A stretch of 64,000 nt of DNA from an uncultured Porphyromonas sp. (GCA_934364985.1 CAKRMU010000008.1:53302-117301); one strand, 5' to 3'; positions 27,760-37,053 are shown, numbered from the stretch's first letter. Translations and numbers: made by a program. The notes: a model not told the origin generated them from the letters alone.

Positions 27760-28902
27760 ATGAATATCTTACTATTAACAGCGTGGAATATTACAAAGGT
27801 TGACGGAGCATACTACACTCTTCAAATTCATAAGTTGTATATCGATAACGCTTGCAACAGATATGATAAGGTATATATTATTGCTCCAGTTAAAGAATCT
27901 GAATCCATTGGTTCAAGATCTTCACTTATTGACAATCGTAATTTAAGAATTCTGCCGATGCCCAATTATACCTCATATTTGAGTGCTCAAAAGTATATTT
28001 TTAACTATTATCGTGCAATAATTGATATATCAAAAAAGGTAGAATTGATATATTGTCGTGTGCCAGATCCTTTTTCCTGGATGCCGGCGTTGTTAACTAA
28101 TAAGCCTGTAATAATGCACTTTGTCGGCGATACAATTGATGCGACCCAACATAATCAATTATGGTCTCCAATAAAGCGTAAACTTATGATTGCGGCATAT
28201 CAACCAGAGTATTCTCTAATAATCAAAGCTACACGTAAAGCTACAAAAGTACTTACTAATGGAGAGCAGATTTCTTCGAAGCTTAATATGAAAGGTATAT
28301 GTGCAAGAGCCGTTATTTCTTCAACTGTATCAAAAAACGACCTGCCTGTTACACTTCATCAACTCCAACGGTCTTCAGTTCGTATTACATATATCGGTTT
28401 GTTACGTGGAGCGAAAGGCATAGACACTTTAATAGAAACAGTACATAAACTACAGGATGAAGGTGTAGATTTTTTCTTTAATATCGTAGGTGATGGTGAT
28501 TATTTCAATGTACTTCAGGATTTGTCTCGAGAAGAAGGGTTAGTGAATAAAATTAAGCTTTGGGGTTTTGTTAATGATAGAAATCAGCTTTTTGAAATAC
28601 TTAGAAACTCAGATTTGTTCTTTTTTCCATCTCTTTCTGAGGGTTCCCCAAGAGTTGTGATAGAAGCTATGAGTCAAGGTGTACCGGTACTGAGTACTCC
28701 GGTAGGATCGCTTCCATATACATTTGAAGATCATTCAGAAATAAGGTTTTTCCCGATTAATGATGCCGCTAAGGCTTGCGATATTATTCATGAATATACG
28801 CGTAATAGCGATCCCTTTGATAAAATAAGACATCGGGCACTAAAGAAAGTTAGAGAGAAGTTTACAACTGAGATTTTTTTTGATCAAATTTTCAAATTAT
28901 GA
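27760..28902 (+). CDS. Family 4 glycosyltransferase
   Basis: A 380-residue retaining glycosyltransferase of the GT-B fold. The C-terminal half is typical of GT4: ITYIGLLRGAKGIDTLI (near residue 210), VGDGDYF, and SLSEGSPRVVIEAMSQGVPVLST (near 290-312) with the E-x7-E catalytic motif. It transfers one sugar to the growing lipid-linked unit in the cytosol. Donor and acceptor cannot be read from the sequence. Its end overlaps the next gene by four bases. Confidence 0.88.
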   Translation: MNILLLTAWNITKVDGAYYTLQIHKLYIDNACNRYDKVYIIAPVKESESIGSRSSLIDNRNLRILPMPNYTSYLSAQKYIFNYYRAIIDISKKVELIYCRVPDPFSWMPALLTNKPVIMHFVGDTIDATQHNQLWSPIKRKLMIAAYQPEYSLIIKATRKATKVLTNGEQISSKLNMKGICARAVISSTVSKNDLPVTLHQLQRSSVRITYIGLLRGAKGIDTLIETVHKLQDEGVDFFFNIVGDGDYFNVLQDLSREEGLVNKIKLWGFVNDRNQLFEILRNSDLFFFPSLSEGSPRVVIEAMSQGVPVLSTPVGSLPYTFEDHSEIRFFPINDAAKACDIIHEYTRNSDPFDKIRHRALKKVREKFTTEIFFDQIFKL

Positions 28903-29417
28903 AGCACAGACTACTTTTACTTTATAGTTGGTTCGTTAGGACACTGCTTATTTGGTTACCTGATATTCCATTTATTATGCGCTTTAGAGGATGGTTGTAT
29001 GGTTTAGGGATGAAGAAGTGTGGAAAGAACTTTCAAGTAGCTCATAGTGTAGATATAAAATGTCTTGATGGAATGTCAATCGGGACTAATTGCTACATAG
29101 CCAACAATAATATCATTATAGGAAGTGGTACATTAGTAATTGAAAGCGAGGTTCAAGTAGGACCAAATTGCGTGATTGCCTCTGGAAATCACATTTCAGT
29201 AAATGGCTCATATTATAATAATAAAAAAGATGTAGGAACTATTCGAATATGCAAAGGGGCTTGGGTTGCAGCAAATTGCACGCTTGCTAAAGGTGCTGTA
29301 CTACCTCTGGGCTCCGTTCTTGCTGCGAATAGTTTTTTAGCAACTGAAATGACAGCTCCTAATTCCGTATACGGTGGTGTACCCGCCAAGCTCATAAAAC
29401 AGAATTCTAATATATAG
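28899..29417 (+). CDS. Hexapeptide-repeat acyltransferase
   Basis: A 172-residue left-handed beta-helix protein. An amphipathic N-terminal segment (LLLYSWFVRTLLIWL) is followed by hexapeptide turns from about residue 45 to 165, with the closing GGVPAKLIK found in many sugar O-acetyltransferases. No histidine sits in a clear catalytic turn apart from ASGNHIS near residue 93. It likely decorates the same polysaccharide as the transferase at 24607. Confidence 0.8.
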   Translation: MKHRLLLLYSWFVRTLLIWLPDIPFIMRFRGWLYGLGMKKCGKNFQVAHSVDIKCLDGMSIGTNCYIANNNIIIGSGTLVIESEVQVGPNCVIASGNHISVNGSYYNNKKDVGTIRICKGAWVAANCTLAKGAVLPLGSVLAANSFLATEMTAPNSVYGGVPAKLIKQNSNI

Positions 29418-29573
29418 CCTAAGCTCATCACCGGAATGAATTACATATCATATAATCAACACCATATTGTGAAGCTATTTAGCCTCACTTATGTTTTTAA
29501 CATTTAATATGCTTTGATTGTTACTCGATACTAATATCTCTTGACCTATCAAGAGCATTTGAAAACTGTAGTT

Positions 29574-30866
29574 ATGATCCACAAAGTAATATATAAAATA
29601 GGAACAAAATTTAGGAATCCAAGTTTAGTATTCCAACTAAACCAACTTAACGCAAGTGATAAAGCCACTTACAGCGAGTTAGAGAATATTCAGACTCAAA
29701 AACTTAAGGATCTACTCTCATTCGCTTATGAGTACTCTCCATATTATCATAAGATTTTTCATCAGCTAACATTACTACCCAGCGACTTTCACTCTTTAGA
29801 CGACATCCAAAAGTTACCTATTACAGAAAAACAAGACTTATTAAACCATTGCAGTGAGATCCAGTCCACTGCGAAATTTAGAAAGTTGGTATTCTCTGAG
29901 ACCTCTGGGACAACAGGTCAACCTCTAACGATTTACAGATCGGAGGGATGGGACTCAGCAACTCGAGCAGCAATGTTTCGGGGTATGGGGTGGTATGGGG
30001 TAAAACCTTGGGAGAAGAATGGTTATCTTTGGGGTTACAACATCTCTCTTAAAGAACAAAATAAGATTAGACTTTTAGATAGCCTACAAAACAGGTTTCG
30101 GCTCTTCTCTTATTCTGAAGATGAAATGATGACCTTCTTAAACAGCTTAAAAAATGCACGCTACCTTTCTGGGTACTCCTCAATGATATACGAACTTGCA
30201 AAGAGAGTAAATCAAATGGGGATGTGTGGAGAATTCTCTAAAATCAAAATGGTTAAAGGGACAAGTGAAAAAATTTTTGATAGTTATCAACAAGAGGTCA
30301 AAAAAGCATTTGGTCTTCCTATGATTTCAGAATATGGTTCAATGGAATCTGGCATCATAGCGTACGAATGTCCTGAGGGTCACAATATGCATATCGCAAT
30401 GGAAAACGTTATCGTTGAGGAAATTAATGGCAATGCTATCGTAACCAACCTATGTTCCCACTCATTTCCTATTATTAGATATAGGCTGGGAGATGCCATA
30501 GAATTGGCAGATAAGGAATATCGTTGTACATGCGGAAGAGAACATAGAGTTTTGAAGAGCGTCTTAGGTAGAGTTGGAAAAACCATAATTGGAGAAAAAG
30601 GAAAATATCCATCACTCACATTTTACTACGTATTTAAAAACATTGCATTACAAAAAGGACTGATCGCCAACTATCAAGCAATACAAAATAAACCTGGACA
30701 AATACTACTAAAAATAGAACAGCCTTACTCTGAAGCCCTAGACTTTGGAATTAAGGATGAACTTACAAAGTATTTTCATGATGATGTATGCTTCAGCATC
30801 CAATATGGTTCAATACTTCATACGATGGATGGAAAACTTAGAGATTTCATTTCTGAAATAGAATAA
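29574..30866 (+). CDS. CapK / phenylacetate-CoA ligase-like adenylate-forming protein
   Basis: A 430-residue member of the adenylate-forming superfamily. The P-loop-like motif SETSGTTGQPLTIYRSEGW lies near residue 105, the adenine region SEYGSMESGIIAYEC near 250 and the hinge GREHRVLKSVLGR near 325, close to a cluster of cysteines (ECPEGH, CTCG). CapK-type members are frequent in Bacteroidota polysaccharide loci but their reaction there is not established. An in-frame TTG at 29541 would add 11 residues; the ATG at 29574 is preferred because the extension is unlike the family and the gap upstream is ordinary non-coding sequence. Confidence 0.83.
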   Translation: MIHKVIYKIGTKFRNPSLVFQLNQLNASDKATYSELENIQTQKLKDLLSFAYEYSPYYHKIFHQLTLLPSDFHSLDDIQKLPITEKQDLLNHCSEIQSTAKFRKLVFSETSGTTGQPLTIYRSEGWDSATRAAMFRGMGWYGVKPWEKNGYLWGYNISLKEQNKIRLLDSLQNRFRLFSYSEDEMMTFLNSLKNARYLSGYSSMIYELAKRVNQMGMCGEFSKIKMVKGTSEKIFDSYQQEVKKAFGLPMISEYGSMESGIIAYECPEGHNMHIAMENVIVEEINGNAIVTNLCSHSFPIIRYRLGDAIELADKEYRCTCGREHRVLKSVLGRVGKTIIGEKGKYPSLTFYYVFKNIALQKGLIANYQAIQNKPGQILLKIEQPYSEALDFGIKDELTKYFHDDVCFSIQYGSILHTMDGKLRDFISEIE

Positions 30867-30888
30867 GGGCTTACAAGATAATGATTAT

Positions 30889-31893
30889 ATGGCACCATTT
30901 GTATCGGTAGTAATTCCTGTATATAATGAGGAGCGGTTTATTAAAGCATTCCTTGACTCTGTGTATCAGCAGGACTACCCTCAAGAACGTTTAGAAATAA
31001 TTGTTGTTGATGGGCATAGCAGTGATAGGACAGTCGATATTATCAATGAGAATTTCCCTGAAGTTCGTGTCATTGACAATCCAAAGAAGATAGTACCTAT
31101 TTCTATGAATATGGGTATTCGAGTTGCTAAGGGTGAGTATATTATACGCCTCGATGCACATTGTACATACCCTCAAGATTATTTTAGTAGACTTATTCAT
31201 TACATTACGACCCTACCAAATGCAGATAATGTAGGTGGGGTGTGTCGAACTTTGCCGGCCAATGATTCTGCAGAGGCAAAAGCAATAGCCATTGCGTTGA
31301 GTTCAAAGTTTGGTATAGGTAATTCCGAATTTAGAGTTGGTACGAATACTATTAAGGAAGTTGATACCGTGCCCTTTGGATGTTATAGGAGAGAGATATT
31401 TGAGAAGATTGGAGGGTATGATGAGGAACTAATTCGTAACCAAGATAACGAATTGAATAGTAGACTGAAGATCGCTGGTGGTACTATCTATCTGATTCCG
31501 GATCTCCCAATAGATTATTATGCTCGTGACTCTGTTAAGAAGTGTGCTAAAATGTTTTATCAGTATGGCTTGTTTAATCCATTGGTAGATAAAAAGCTCA
31601 AGCATGTAACTTCCTTACGAAGAATGGTGCCTCTTTTCTTTGTCTTATATCTTGTTGCTTTGATTGTTTTCGGAGTTATATGTCCACATCTCATAGCGTG
31701 GTTCGCTATCCCATTATTCATATACATTATACTGGATATACTCTTTAGCTTAAAAGAGTTTTCACACCCCAAGGTCGCATTGTGGCTATTAGTGATCTAT
31801 CCTGTTATGCATGTCAATTATGGCATGGGTTATTTAGATGGTTTCTTTCGTATCATTACCAAAAGACCATTTAGTGCAAATTCAAATCATTAA
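30889..31893 (+). CDS. Family 2 glycosyltransferase, ExoA-like
   Basis: A 334-residue GT2 enzyme. The GT-A domain starts with VSVVIPVYNEERFI, has VVDGHSSDRT near residue 40 and the acidic site RLDAHCTYP near residue 86; EVDTVPFGCYRREIFEKIGGYDEELIRNQDNELNSR gives the catalytic-base region (ED-type motif QDNE). Two to three membrane helices follow at about 245-320, anchoring it to the inner membrane. Similar enzymes (ExoA) extend lipid-linked oligosaccharides. The donor sugar is unknown. Confidence 0.88.
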   Translation: MAPFVSVVIPVYNEERFIKAFLDSVYQQDYPQERLEIIVVDGHSSDRTVDIINENFPEVRVIDNPKKIVPISMNMGIRVAKGEYIIRLDAHCTYPQDYFSRLIHYITTLPNADNVGGVCRTLPANDSAEAKAIAIALSSKFGIGNSEFRVGTNTIKEVDTVPFGCYRREIFEKIGGYDEELIRNQDNELNSRLKIAGGTIYLIPDLPIDYYARDSVKKCAKMFYQYGLFNPLVDKKLKHVTSLRRMVPLFFVLYLVALIVFGVICPHLIAWFAIPLFIYIILDILFSLKEFSHPKVALWLLVIYPVMHVNYGMGYLDGFFRIITKRPFSANSNH

Positions 31894-31917
31894 TCAATCA
31901 TACAAATATTACCAGAT

Positions 31918-33132
31918 ATGAAAATTTCTTTTGCTCCGCCTTATATAGACCAAGATGTAATTAATGAAGTTGTAGATTCATTAAATTCTGGCTGGATTAC
32001 CACAGGTCCCAAGTGCAAAGCACTTGAGGAAGAGATAAAGGCACTTGTAGGTGCGGATGCCGTACTTAGTGTCAATTCGTGGACTTCCGGTGCGATACTA
32101 TGCCTAAAATGGTTAGGAATACAAAAAGGAGATGAGGTCATTATACCGGCCTATACATATGCCGCAACTGCGTTGGCGGTAATACATGCCGGAGGTACTC
32201 CGGTAATGGTTGATAGCGGTAGAGATTTCAATATTTCTGTAGATGCTTTAGTAAAAGCCATAACACCGCGTACAAAGGCTATAATTCCTGTAGATATTGC
32301 CGGTATGCCATGTGACTACGATAGGATCAACAGTATAGTTAATGATCCACGGATAAAAGACCTTTATGTACCTACATCTGAAGTTCAAAAAAGATTGGGT
32401 CGCATATTAATCCTTAATGATGCCGCACACTCGTTAGGAGCTACGTATAAGGGGGGCAAAAAGACAGGAAGCTGTACAGATATAGCTATTTTCTCTTTGC
32501 ACGCAGTAAAAAATATTACTACAGCAGAGGGCGGTGCTATTTGCCTAAATATGCCTAAGCCTTTTGACAATCAAGAGTTATATAAAGAATTGCGGATGAT
32601 GTCTCTTAACTGTCAAACAAAAGATGCTTTTACTAAAACCAAAGCTGGTAATTGGAGATACGACATTGTAGGACCAGGTCTCAAGATGAATATGCCTGAT
32701 GTATGTGCGGCTATAGGTCTTGCACAGGTCCGTAAAGCTGATTTTATACATCAAGAGCGTAGGAGAGTATATCATCTATATTGTAAGCTTTTAGAAAAAT
32801 ATGATTTCGTGTTATTGCCGGAGTTTGTAAAGAATGGCACGGAGAGCTCTTACCATATCTTTCCCCTGCGTATCAAATATAGTACCGAAGCTCAGAGAGA
32901 TGCAATTATTGAAGAGATATCCAAATCAGATGTCGCTGTTAATGTTCATTTTGTACCGCTTCCAATGCTCTCCTATTTTAAAGGGTTAGGGTATGATATA
33001 AAGAATTATCCGGTAGCATATAACAACTACTCTGCCGAAATATCTTTGCCGATATATCCTCAATTGAGTGATGAGGAGGTAAGATTTGTTGTACAAGTAG
33101 TTGTCGACTCGTACAATAAAGTGATGAAATAG
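31918..33132 (+). CDS. DegT/DnrJ/EryC1/StrS family sugar aminotransferase
   Basis: A 404-residue PLP enzyme. The cofactor lysine lies in IFSLHAVKNITTAEGGAI near residue 196, with the upstream DAAHSLGA (Asp contacting PLP nitrogen) near 161 and the substrate-entry motif FAPPYIDQD at the N-terminus. Such enzymes transfer an amino group to a 4-keto sugar nucleotide, which the WbpM-like enzyme at 20178 would provide. In Porphyromonas gingivalis a DegT enzyme (PorR) is needed for A-LPS; whether this gene plays that role is only an inference. It ends two bases before the sugar transferase gene. Confidence 0.92.
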   Translation: MKISFAPPYIDQDVINEVVDSLNSGWITTGPKCKALEEEIKALVGADAVLSVNSWTSGAILCLKWLGIQKGDEVIIPAYTYAATALAVIHAGGTPVMVDSGRDFNISVDALVKAITPRTKAIIPVDIAGMPCDYDRINSIVNDPRIKDLYVPTSEVQKRLGRILILNDAAHSLGATYKGGKKTGSCTDIAIFSLHAVKNITTAEGGAICLNMPKPFDNQELYKELRMMSLNCQTKDAFTKTKAGNWRYDIVGPGLKMNMPDVCAAIGLAQVRKADFIHQERRRVYHLYCKLLEKYDFVLLPEFVKNGTESSYHIFPLRIKYSTEAQRDAIIEEISKSDVAVNVHFVPLPMLSYFKGLGYDIKNYPVAYNNYSAEISLPIYPQLSDEEVRFVVQVVVDSYNKVMK

Positions 33133-33134
33133 GT

Positions 33135-33716
33135 ATGTGGGTTAAGTGGATCTTTGACCGAGTTATGGCATTATTAGGTATAATCGTTTTAATGCCACTG
33201 TTTTTATTTGTTGCAATCCTTATTGCCTTCAAGATGCCTGATGGACCTGTTGTGTATAAACAAAAGAGAGTAGGGCAGAATGGTAAGCTCTTTACAATGG
33301 TTAAGTTTAGGACCATGAAAGTTGACCAAAAAGGAGGCCTGATATCGGTAGCAGGAGAGTCAAGGATTACGCCATTAGGCTCTGTATTGCGTAAATATAA
33401 GATAGACGAATTACTTCAGCTTTGGAATGTGCTTAAAGGAGATATGAGCTTTGTCGGTCCCCGTCCCGATGTGCCGGAATATGTAAATAAGTTGGTTGGA
33501 GAAGAGCGGGAGATCCTATCTTTAAAACCAGGTATTACGGGACCGGCATCTCTGAAATACAACAATGAGGAATACATTCTTTCAAAAGTTGATGATCCAA
33601 TGAAGTACTATGATGAAGTCATCTTTCCGGATAAAGTAAGAATAAATCAGGAGTACTTACACAACTGGTCTTTTTGGGGTGATATTAGGATAATTTTGAG
33701 GACGATTTTAAGGTGA
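33135..33716 (+). CDS. Initiating sugar-phosphate transferase, PglC/WcaJ-type
   Basis: A 193-residue bacterial sugar transferase. One membrane or re-entrant helix lies at residues 10-31, followed by the catalytic domain with VVYKQKRVGQNGKLFTMVKFRTMK, the DELLQLWNVLKGDMSFVGPRPDVPEY segment and LSLKPGITGPASL. This short form, lacking the N-terminal bundle of WbaP/WcaJ, is like PglC. It moves a sugar-1-phosphate from a UDP-sugar onto undecaprenyl phosphate, the first committed step of unit assembly. The aminotransferase two bases upstream may make its substrate. Confidence 0.93.
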   Translation: MWVKWIFDRVMALLGIIVLMPLFLFVAILIAFKMPDGPVVYKQKRVGQNGKLFTMVKFRTMKVDQKGGLISVAGESRITPLGSVLRKYKIDELLQLWNVLKGDMSFVGPRPDVPEYVNKLVGEEREILSLKPGITGPASLKYNNEEYILSKVDDPMKYYDEVIFPDKVRINQEYLHNWSFWGDIRIILRTILR

Positions 33717-33861
33717 TAATTAATAGCCATCAACGAAAACATAGGTTGTGGTTGCCTTCGGGGTCAAGCCTTACGGAGGAGGTTTTGGCTCGGGTTGTAG
33801 ATGTTGTCAAAGCGTTTTAACGCATTTCGCTGGTGGTTGTACGATATTATTTATAAGGATT

Positions 33862-35178
33862 ATGAAGATAGCGATAGTCGGTACAGGGTATGTAGGGCTT
33901 GTGACAGGCACGTGTTTTGCCGAAATGGGGACAGAGGTTACTTGCATTGATATAAATGAAAAAAAGATAACGGAGCTACGCGAGGGGATCATCCCTATAT
34001 ACGAGCCGGGTCTTGAGGCATTGGTGCAAAGGAATGTACGTGCCGGTCGACTTAAGTTTTGCACCCATCTTGAAGAGGTTTTGGATGATGTTGAGATCAT
34101 CTTTACAGCCGTAGGTACACCTCCTGATGAGGATGGCTCAGCAGACCTACGGTATGTCTTGCAGGTAGCACGGACAATAGGTCAGAATATCCACGATTAT
34201 AAGCTTGTGGTTACCAAAAGTACTGTGCCGGTAGGTACCGCAGAGAAAGTCAAACAGACGATACAGGAGGAGTTGGGAAAAAGAGGCGAGAAAATAGATT
34301 TTGACGTTGCTTCCAATCCGGAATTTCTTAAAGAAGGCAATGCCATCGACGATTTTATGAAGCCCGATAGAGTGGTGGTAGGGGTAGAAGGAGAGCGAGC
34401 AAAGGCACTGATGACCCGCCTTTATAAGCCGATGATGCTCAATAATTTCAGGGTGATTTTTATGGATATTCCCTCTGCTGAGATGACCAAATATGCCGCC
34501 AATGCCATGCTTGCGACCCGCATTAGCTTTATGAATGATATTGCCAATCTATGTGAGAGAGTGGGGGCGAATGCCGACGATGTCCGTAAGGGAATAGGGT
34601 CGGATAGCCGCATTGGGAGTAAATTTCTGTACCCGGGTTGTGGCTACGGCGGTTCATGTTTTCCCAAAGATGTCAAGGCGTTAATCGCCATAGGTAAGCA
34701 GAATGGATATAGGATGCAGGTGGCAGAAGCCGTAGAGGAGGTAAATCAAAGGCAAAAGAATATACTATTTGAGAAGTTTAGAGAGTACTACAAAGACGAC
34801 ATCAAGGGTAAGCACATAGCTCTATGGGGCTTAGCATTTAAGCCGGGGACAGATGATATGCGCGAAGCACCCTCCCTTATCCTCATCCGGTCGTTATTAG
34901 AAGCAGGGTGTACAGTTACGGCTTATGACCCAATTGCAACCGACGAGGCAAAGCGACGACTTGGGGGAGCGATTACCTACGCCGAAGACCTATATAAGAG
35001 TGTTGAGGGAGCGGATGCCATCTTTCACGTTACGGAGTGGAAAGAGTATCGGATGCCCAATTGGGATAGAATCAAGGGGTTACTACGAAAGCCCTTACTC
35101 ATAGATGGGCGTAACGTATTTGACCGAGAGGAGATGGAGAGCAAAGGGTTTACTTATCTTAATATCGGTAATAAGTAA
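33862..35178 (+). CDS. ugd: UDP-glucose 6-dehydrogenase
   Basis: A 438-residue UDP-glucose dehydrogenase making UDP-glucuronic acid. MKIAIVGTGYVGLVTG is the NAD motif at the very start; the catalytic cysteine is in GCGYGGSCFPKDVKALI near residue 262. An open frame extends upstream to 33748, but that part looks like noise and the MKIAIVGTG start is typical, so the ATG at 33862 is chosen. It differs in class from the dehydrogenase at 23340, so the locus can supply two different uronic acids. It ends the polysaccharide locus; the 145-bp gap before it carries ATCAACGAAAAC, also the left flank of repeat copy 3. Confidence 0.94.
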   Translation: MKIAIVGTGYVGLVTGTCFAEMGTEVTCIDINEKKITELREGIIPIYEPGLEALVQRNVRAGRLKFCTHLEEVLDDVEIIFTAVGTPPDEDGSADLRYVLQVARTIGQNIHDYKLVVTKSTVPVGTAEKVKQTIQEELGKRGEKIDFDVASNPEFLKEGNAIDDFMKPDRVVVGVEGERAKALMTRLYKPMMLNNFRVIFMDIPSAEMTKYAANAMLATRISFMNDIANLCERVGANADDVRKGIGSDSRIGSKFLYPGCGYGGSCFPKDVKALIAIGKQNGYRMQVAEAVEEVNQRQKNILFEKFREYYKDDIKGKHIALWGLAFKPGTDDMREAPSLILIRSLLEAGCTVTAYDPIATDEAKRRLGGAITYAEDLYKSVEGADAIFHVTEWKEYRMPNWDRIKGLLRKPLLIDGRNVFDREEMESKGFTYLNIGNK

Positions 35179-35331
35179 GATGGGCTTAGGGTAATTACCA
35201 ATGGATTGATTTTGAGGGGGCTTGAGTGATGTAAATTCCCCATACTCCTCTTTTTGGCAATAGCGATCATCGTGCCTCAAAGAGAGGCTGTTATGTAGCC
35301 TGCATCTTAGGGAGTACTCATACAGAAAAAT

Positions 35332-35423
35332 TGGAGACTTGGTATTAGTCTCAGCGAATATAGGGAATGAGCCTAAACGAATACTTGGTATCAGCTTCGG
35401 TTAATACCAAGTATTCGTTTAGG
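35332..35423. repeat. 23-bp palindromic repeat array, copy 5 (4 units)
   Basis: Units start at 35332, 35355, 35378 and 35401. Units 3 and 4 form a perfect inverted repeat with 20-bp arms (35372-35391 and 35404-35423) and a 12-base loop, the strongest hairpin of the family. Unit 1 has the only G at position 5 among the 32 units. A further diverged stretch (35453-35480) shares ATTCAGGCATATT-like sequence with copy 1. It lies between ugd and tig, 76 bp upstream of the tig -7 box. Confidence 0.88.
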
Positions 35424-35499
35424 CTTATTTTGTGCACCACAAAAAAGCGTCACGGAAATCCATTCAGGCATATTTAGGTCACATATATAGAAAAAGAGG

Positions 35500-35507
35500 T
35501 ATATTTG
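35500..35507 (+). promoter_or_regulatory. -7 promoter element of tig
   Basis: TATATTTG matches TAnnTTTG exactly, 42 bp before the ATG. TTTA at 35473-35476 is a loose -33 candidate with a long spacing. Confidence 0.55.
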
Positions 35508-35549
35508 CAGGTAATTCTTTGATAAGTAACAAACTATAATAGTAGAATA

Positions 35550-36953
35550 ATGAATATCTCAGTAGTTGAGCAAAAGGAAGGATATGTGAAGCTTCAAGTA
35601 GATCTCAGTAAGGAGGACTACAATGAGGATTATAAAAAAGAACTCAAGTGCTTTGCCCGCGGAGCTAAGGTTGATGGCTTTAGAAACGGCAAAGTACCTG
35701 TAGGTATGATCGAGAAGATGTACGGTGAAGCCGTCCGTAATGAGGTGATTAACCGTGTCGTAGGTAAGGGTATTTCGGACTTTAGTAAGGAGCATGAGTA
35801 CAAAGAGATAGGGTGGGCGATGCCTGAGGATGCCAATGCTGAAGCTCTTCAGAATGACCCAATGACGCTTGTCTTTAATCTTGCTCTGTATCCTACTGAG
35901 TACGATTTTGATCTCAGCGATAAGACCTTTACGAAGTATGAAGTGTCTCTCTCTGATGAAGATGTAGATAAAGCTCTTCGCGAGACTCAGGAGCATTTCT
36001 CAGGACTTAAGGACATCGACGAGGTGGTCGAGGAGGCTATCGTAGGTGGCGATATTGCGGAGCTTGATGGCGACACCAAGAAAGAAGGTGGCATCATCCG
36101 CGAAAACGTAACTGTTTACCCTCGCTTTATGAAAAGCGAGGAAGAGCGTAAAAAGTTTATCGGTGCCAGCAAAGGCTCTGTGGTAGTTTTTAAGCCTTAT
36201 GAAGCTTTTGATGGGAATGAGGCAGAGCTAACTTCGCTATTAAATGTAGAAAAAGATACTGTTGAGGAGCTTAAAGGTAAAGAGTTTAGTTTCCAAATAG
36301 AGACGATTCGGAATATGGTACCTGCTGAGCTGGGTGAGGAATTCTACAACCAAGCATTTGGCGAGGATACGGTACACAACGAGGAGGAAGCCAAACAAAA
36401 GATACGTGAAGATCTGCAGAAAACCATAGATAGTTCCACTGAGAATAAGCTCATTGAGGATATTATGGAGAGCGTCAGACTTGAAAAAGCACCTAAGCTT
36501 AGCCTTGCTGACGACTTAATCGTAGAGTGGTACAACGATAGCAAGAGATTGAGAAAAGAGGAGACGAGTGAGGATAGACCCGTTGATAAGGAGGCATTAA
36601 TATCTACGCTAAAGCAAGAGATTTATGTTGAGAAACTTGCAGAGAAAGAGGATGTTAAGGTCACACAAGAAGAGATTAAAGACTTTGCCCGCCTCGTCGT
36701 CAAGGACAACTTTGCCCAAATGGGGTGGAATATTCCTGCAGAGCTATTAGAGACTTATACCAATAAGCAATTAGAGAATGCCAACTTTGCTTATAACGTT
36801 GAGAAAGAGGTATTGTCTCGTAAAGTAGGGGCTGCTATTAAGGACGGCTTGAAGATCGAGACGAAGCAAGTCACAGCTGACGAATTCACTAAAATGCTGA
36901 GACCTAACCAAGCTCCTTCGGAAGAGACTTCGGAAGCGGACTCAAAGGAGTAA
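35550..36953 (+). CDS. tig: Trigger factor (ribosome-associated chaperone)
   Basis: A 467-residue trigger factor. The N-terminal ribosome-binding domain (about 1-145) contains the signature FRNGKVP near residue 45. The central region (about 160-250) occupies the place of the FKBP-like prolyl isomerase domain but shows few of its catalytic residues. The C-terminal helical chaperone arms (about 270-440) are rich in Glu and Lys and end in a disordered Ser/Glu tail. It holds nascent chains at the ribosome exit. It is a single-gene unit here: repeat array and promoter upstream, strong terminators downstream; clpP and clpX, often adjacent elsewhere, do not follow. Confidence 0.93.
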   Translation: MNISVVEQKEGYVKLQVDLSKEDYNEDYKKELKCFARGAKVDGFRNGKVPVGMIEKMYGEAVRNEVINRVVGKGISDFSKEHEYKEIGWAMPEDANAEALQNDPMTLVFNLALYPTEYDFDLSDKTFTKYEVSLSDEDVDKALRETQEHFSGLKDIDEVVEEAIVGGDIAELDGDTKKEGGIIRENVTVYPRFMKSEEERKKFIGASKGSVVVFKPYEAFDGNEAELTSLLNVEKDTVEELKGKEFSFQIETIRNMVPAELGEEFYNQAFGEDTVHNEEEAKQKIREDLQKTIDSSTENKLIEDIMESVRLEKAPKLSLADDLIVEWYNDSKRLRKEETSEDRPVDKEALISTLKQEIYVEKLAEKEDVKVTQEEIKDFARLVVKDNFAQMGWNIPAELLETYTNKQLENANFAYNVEKEVLSRKVGAAIKDGLKIETKQVTADEFTKMLRPNQAPSEETSEADSKE

Positions 36954-37053
36954 GCATTTAAGGAGACGACTTTAACTGAGAAATAACTCAAAGGTAGGCA
37001 ATCTATGATTAGTTAGATAGCTACTCGGAGAGGTTTTTCTCTGGGGATAGAGA

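Noticed and set aside
33748..33861. N-terminal extension of ugd
   Set aside because: The extra 38 residues are Gly/Cys-rich noise, begin at a non-ATG codon, and the family starts at MKIAIVGTG.
35285..35302. AGGCT/AGCCT hairpin after ugd as terminator
   Set aside because: The stem is only five bases and no T run follows.
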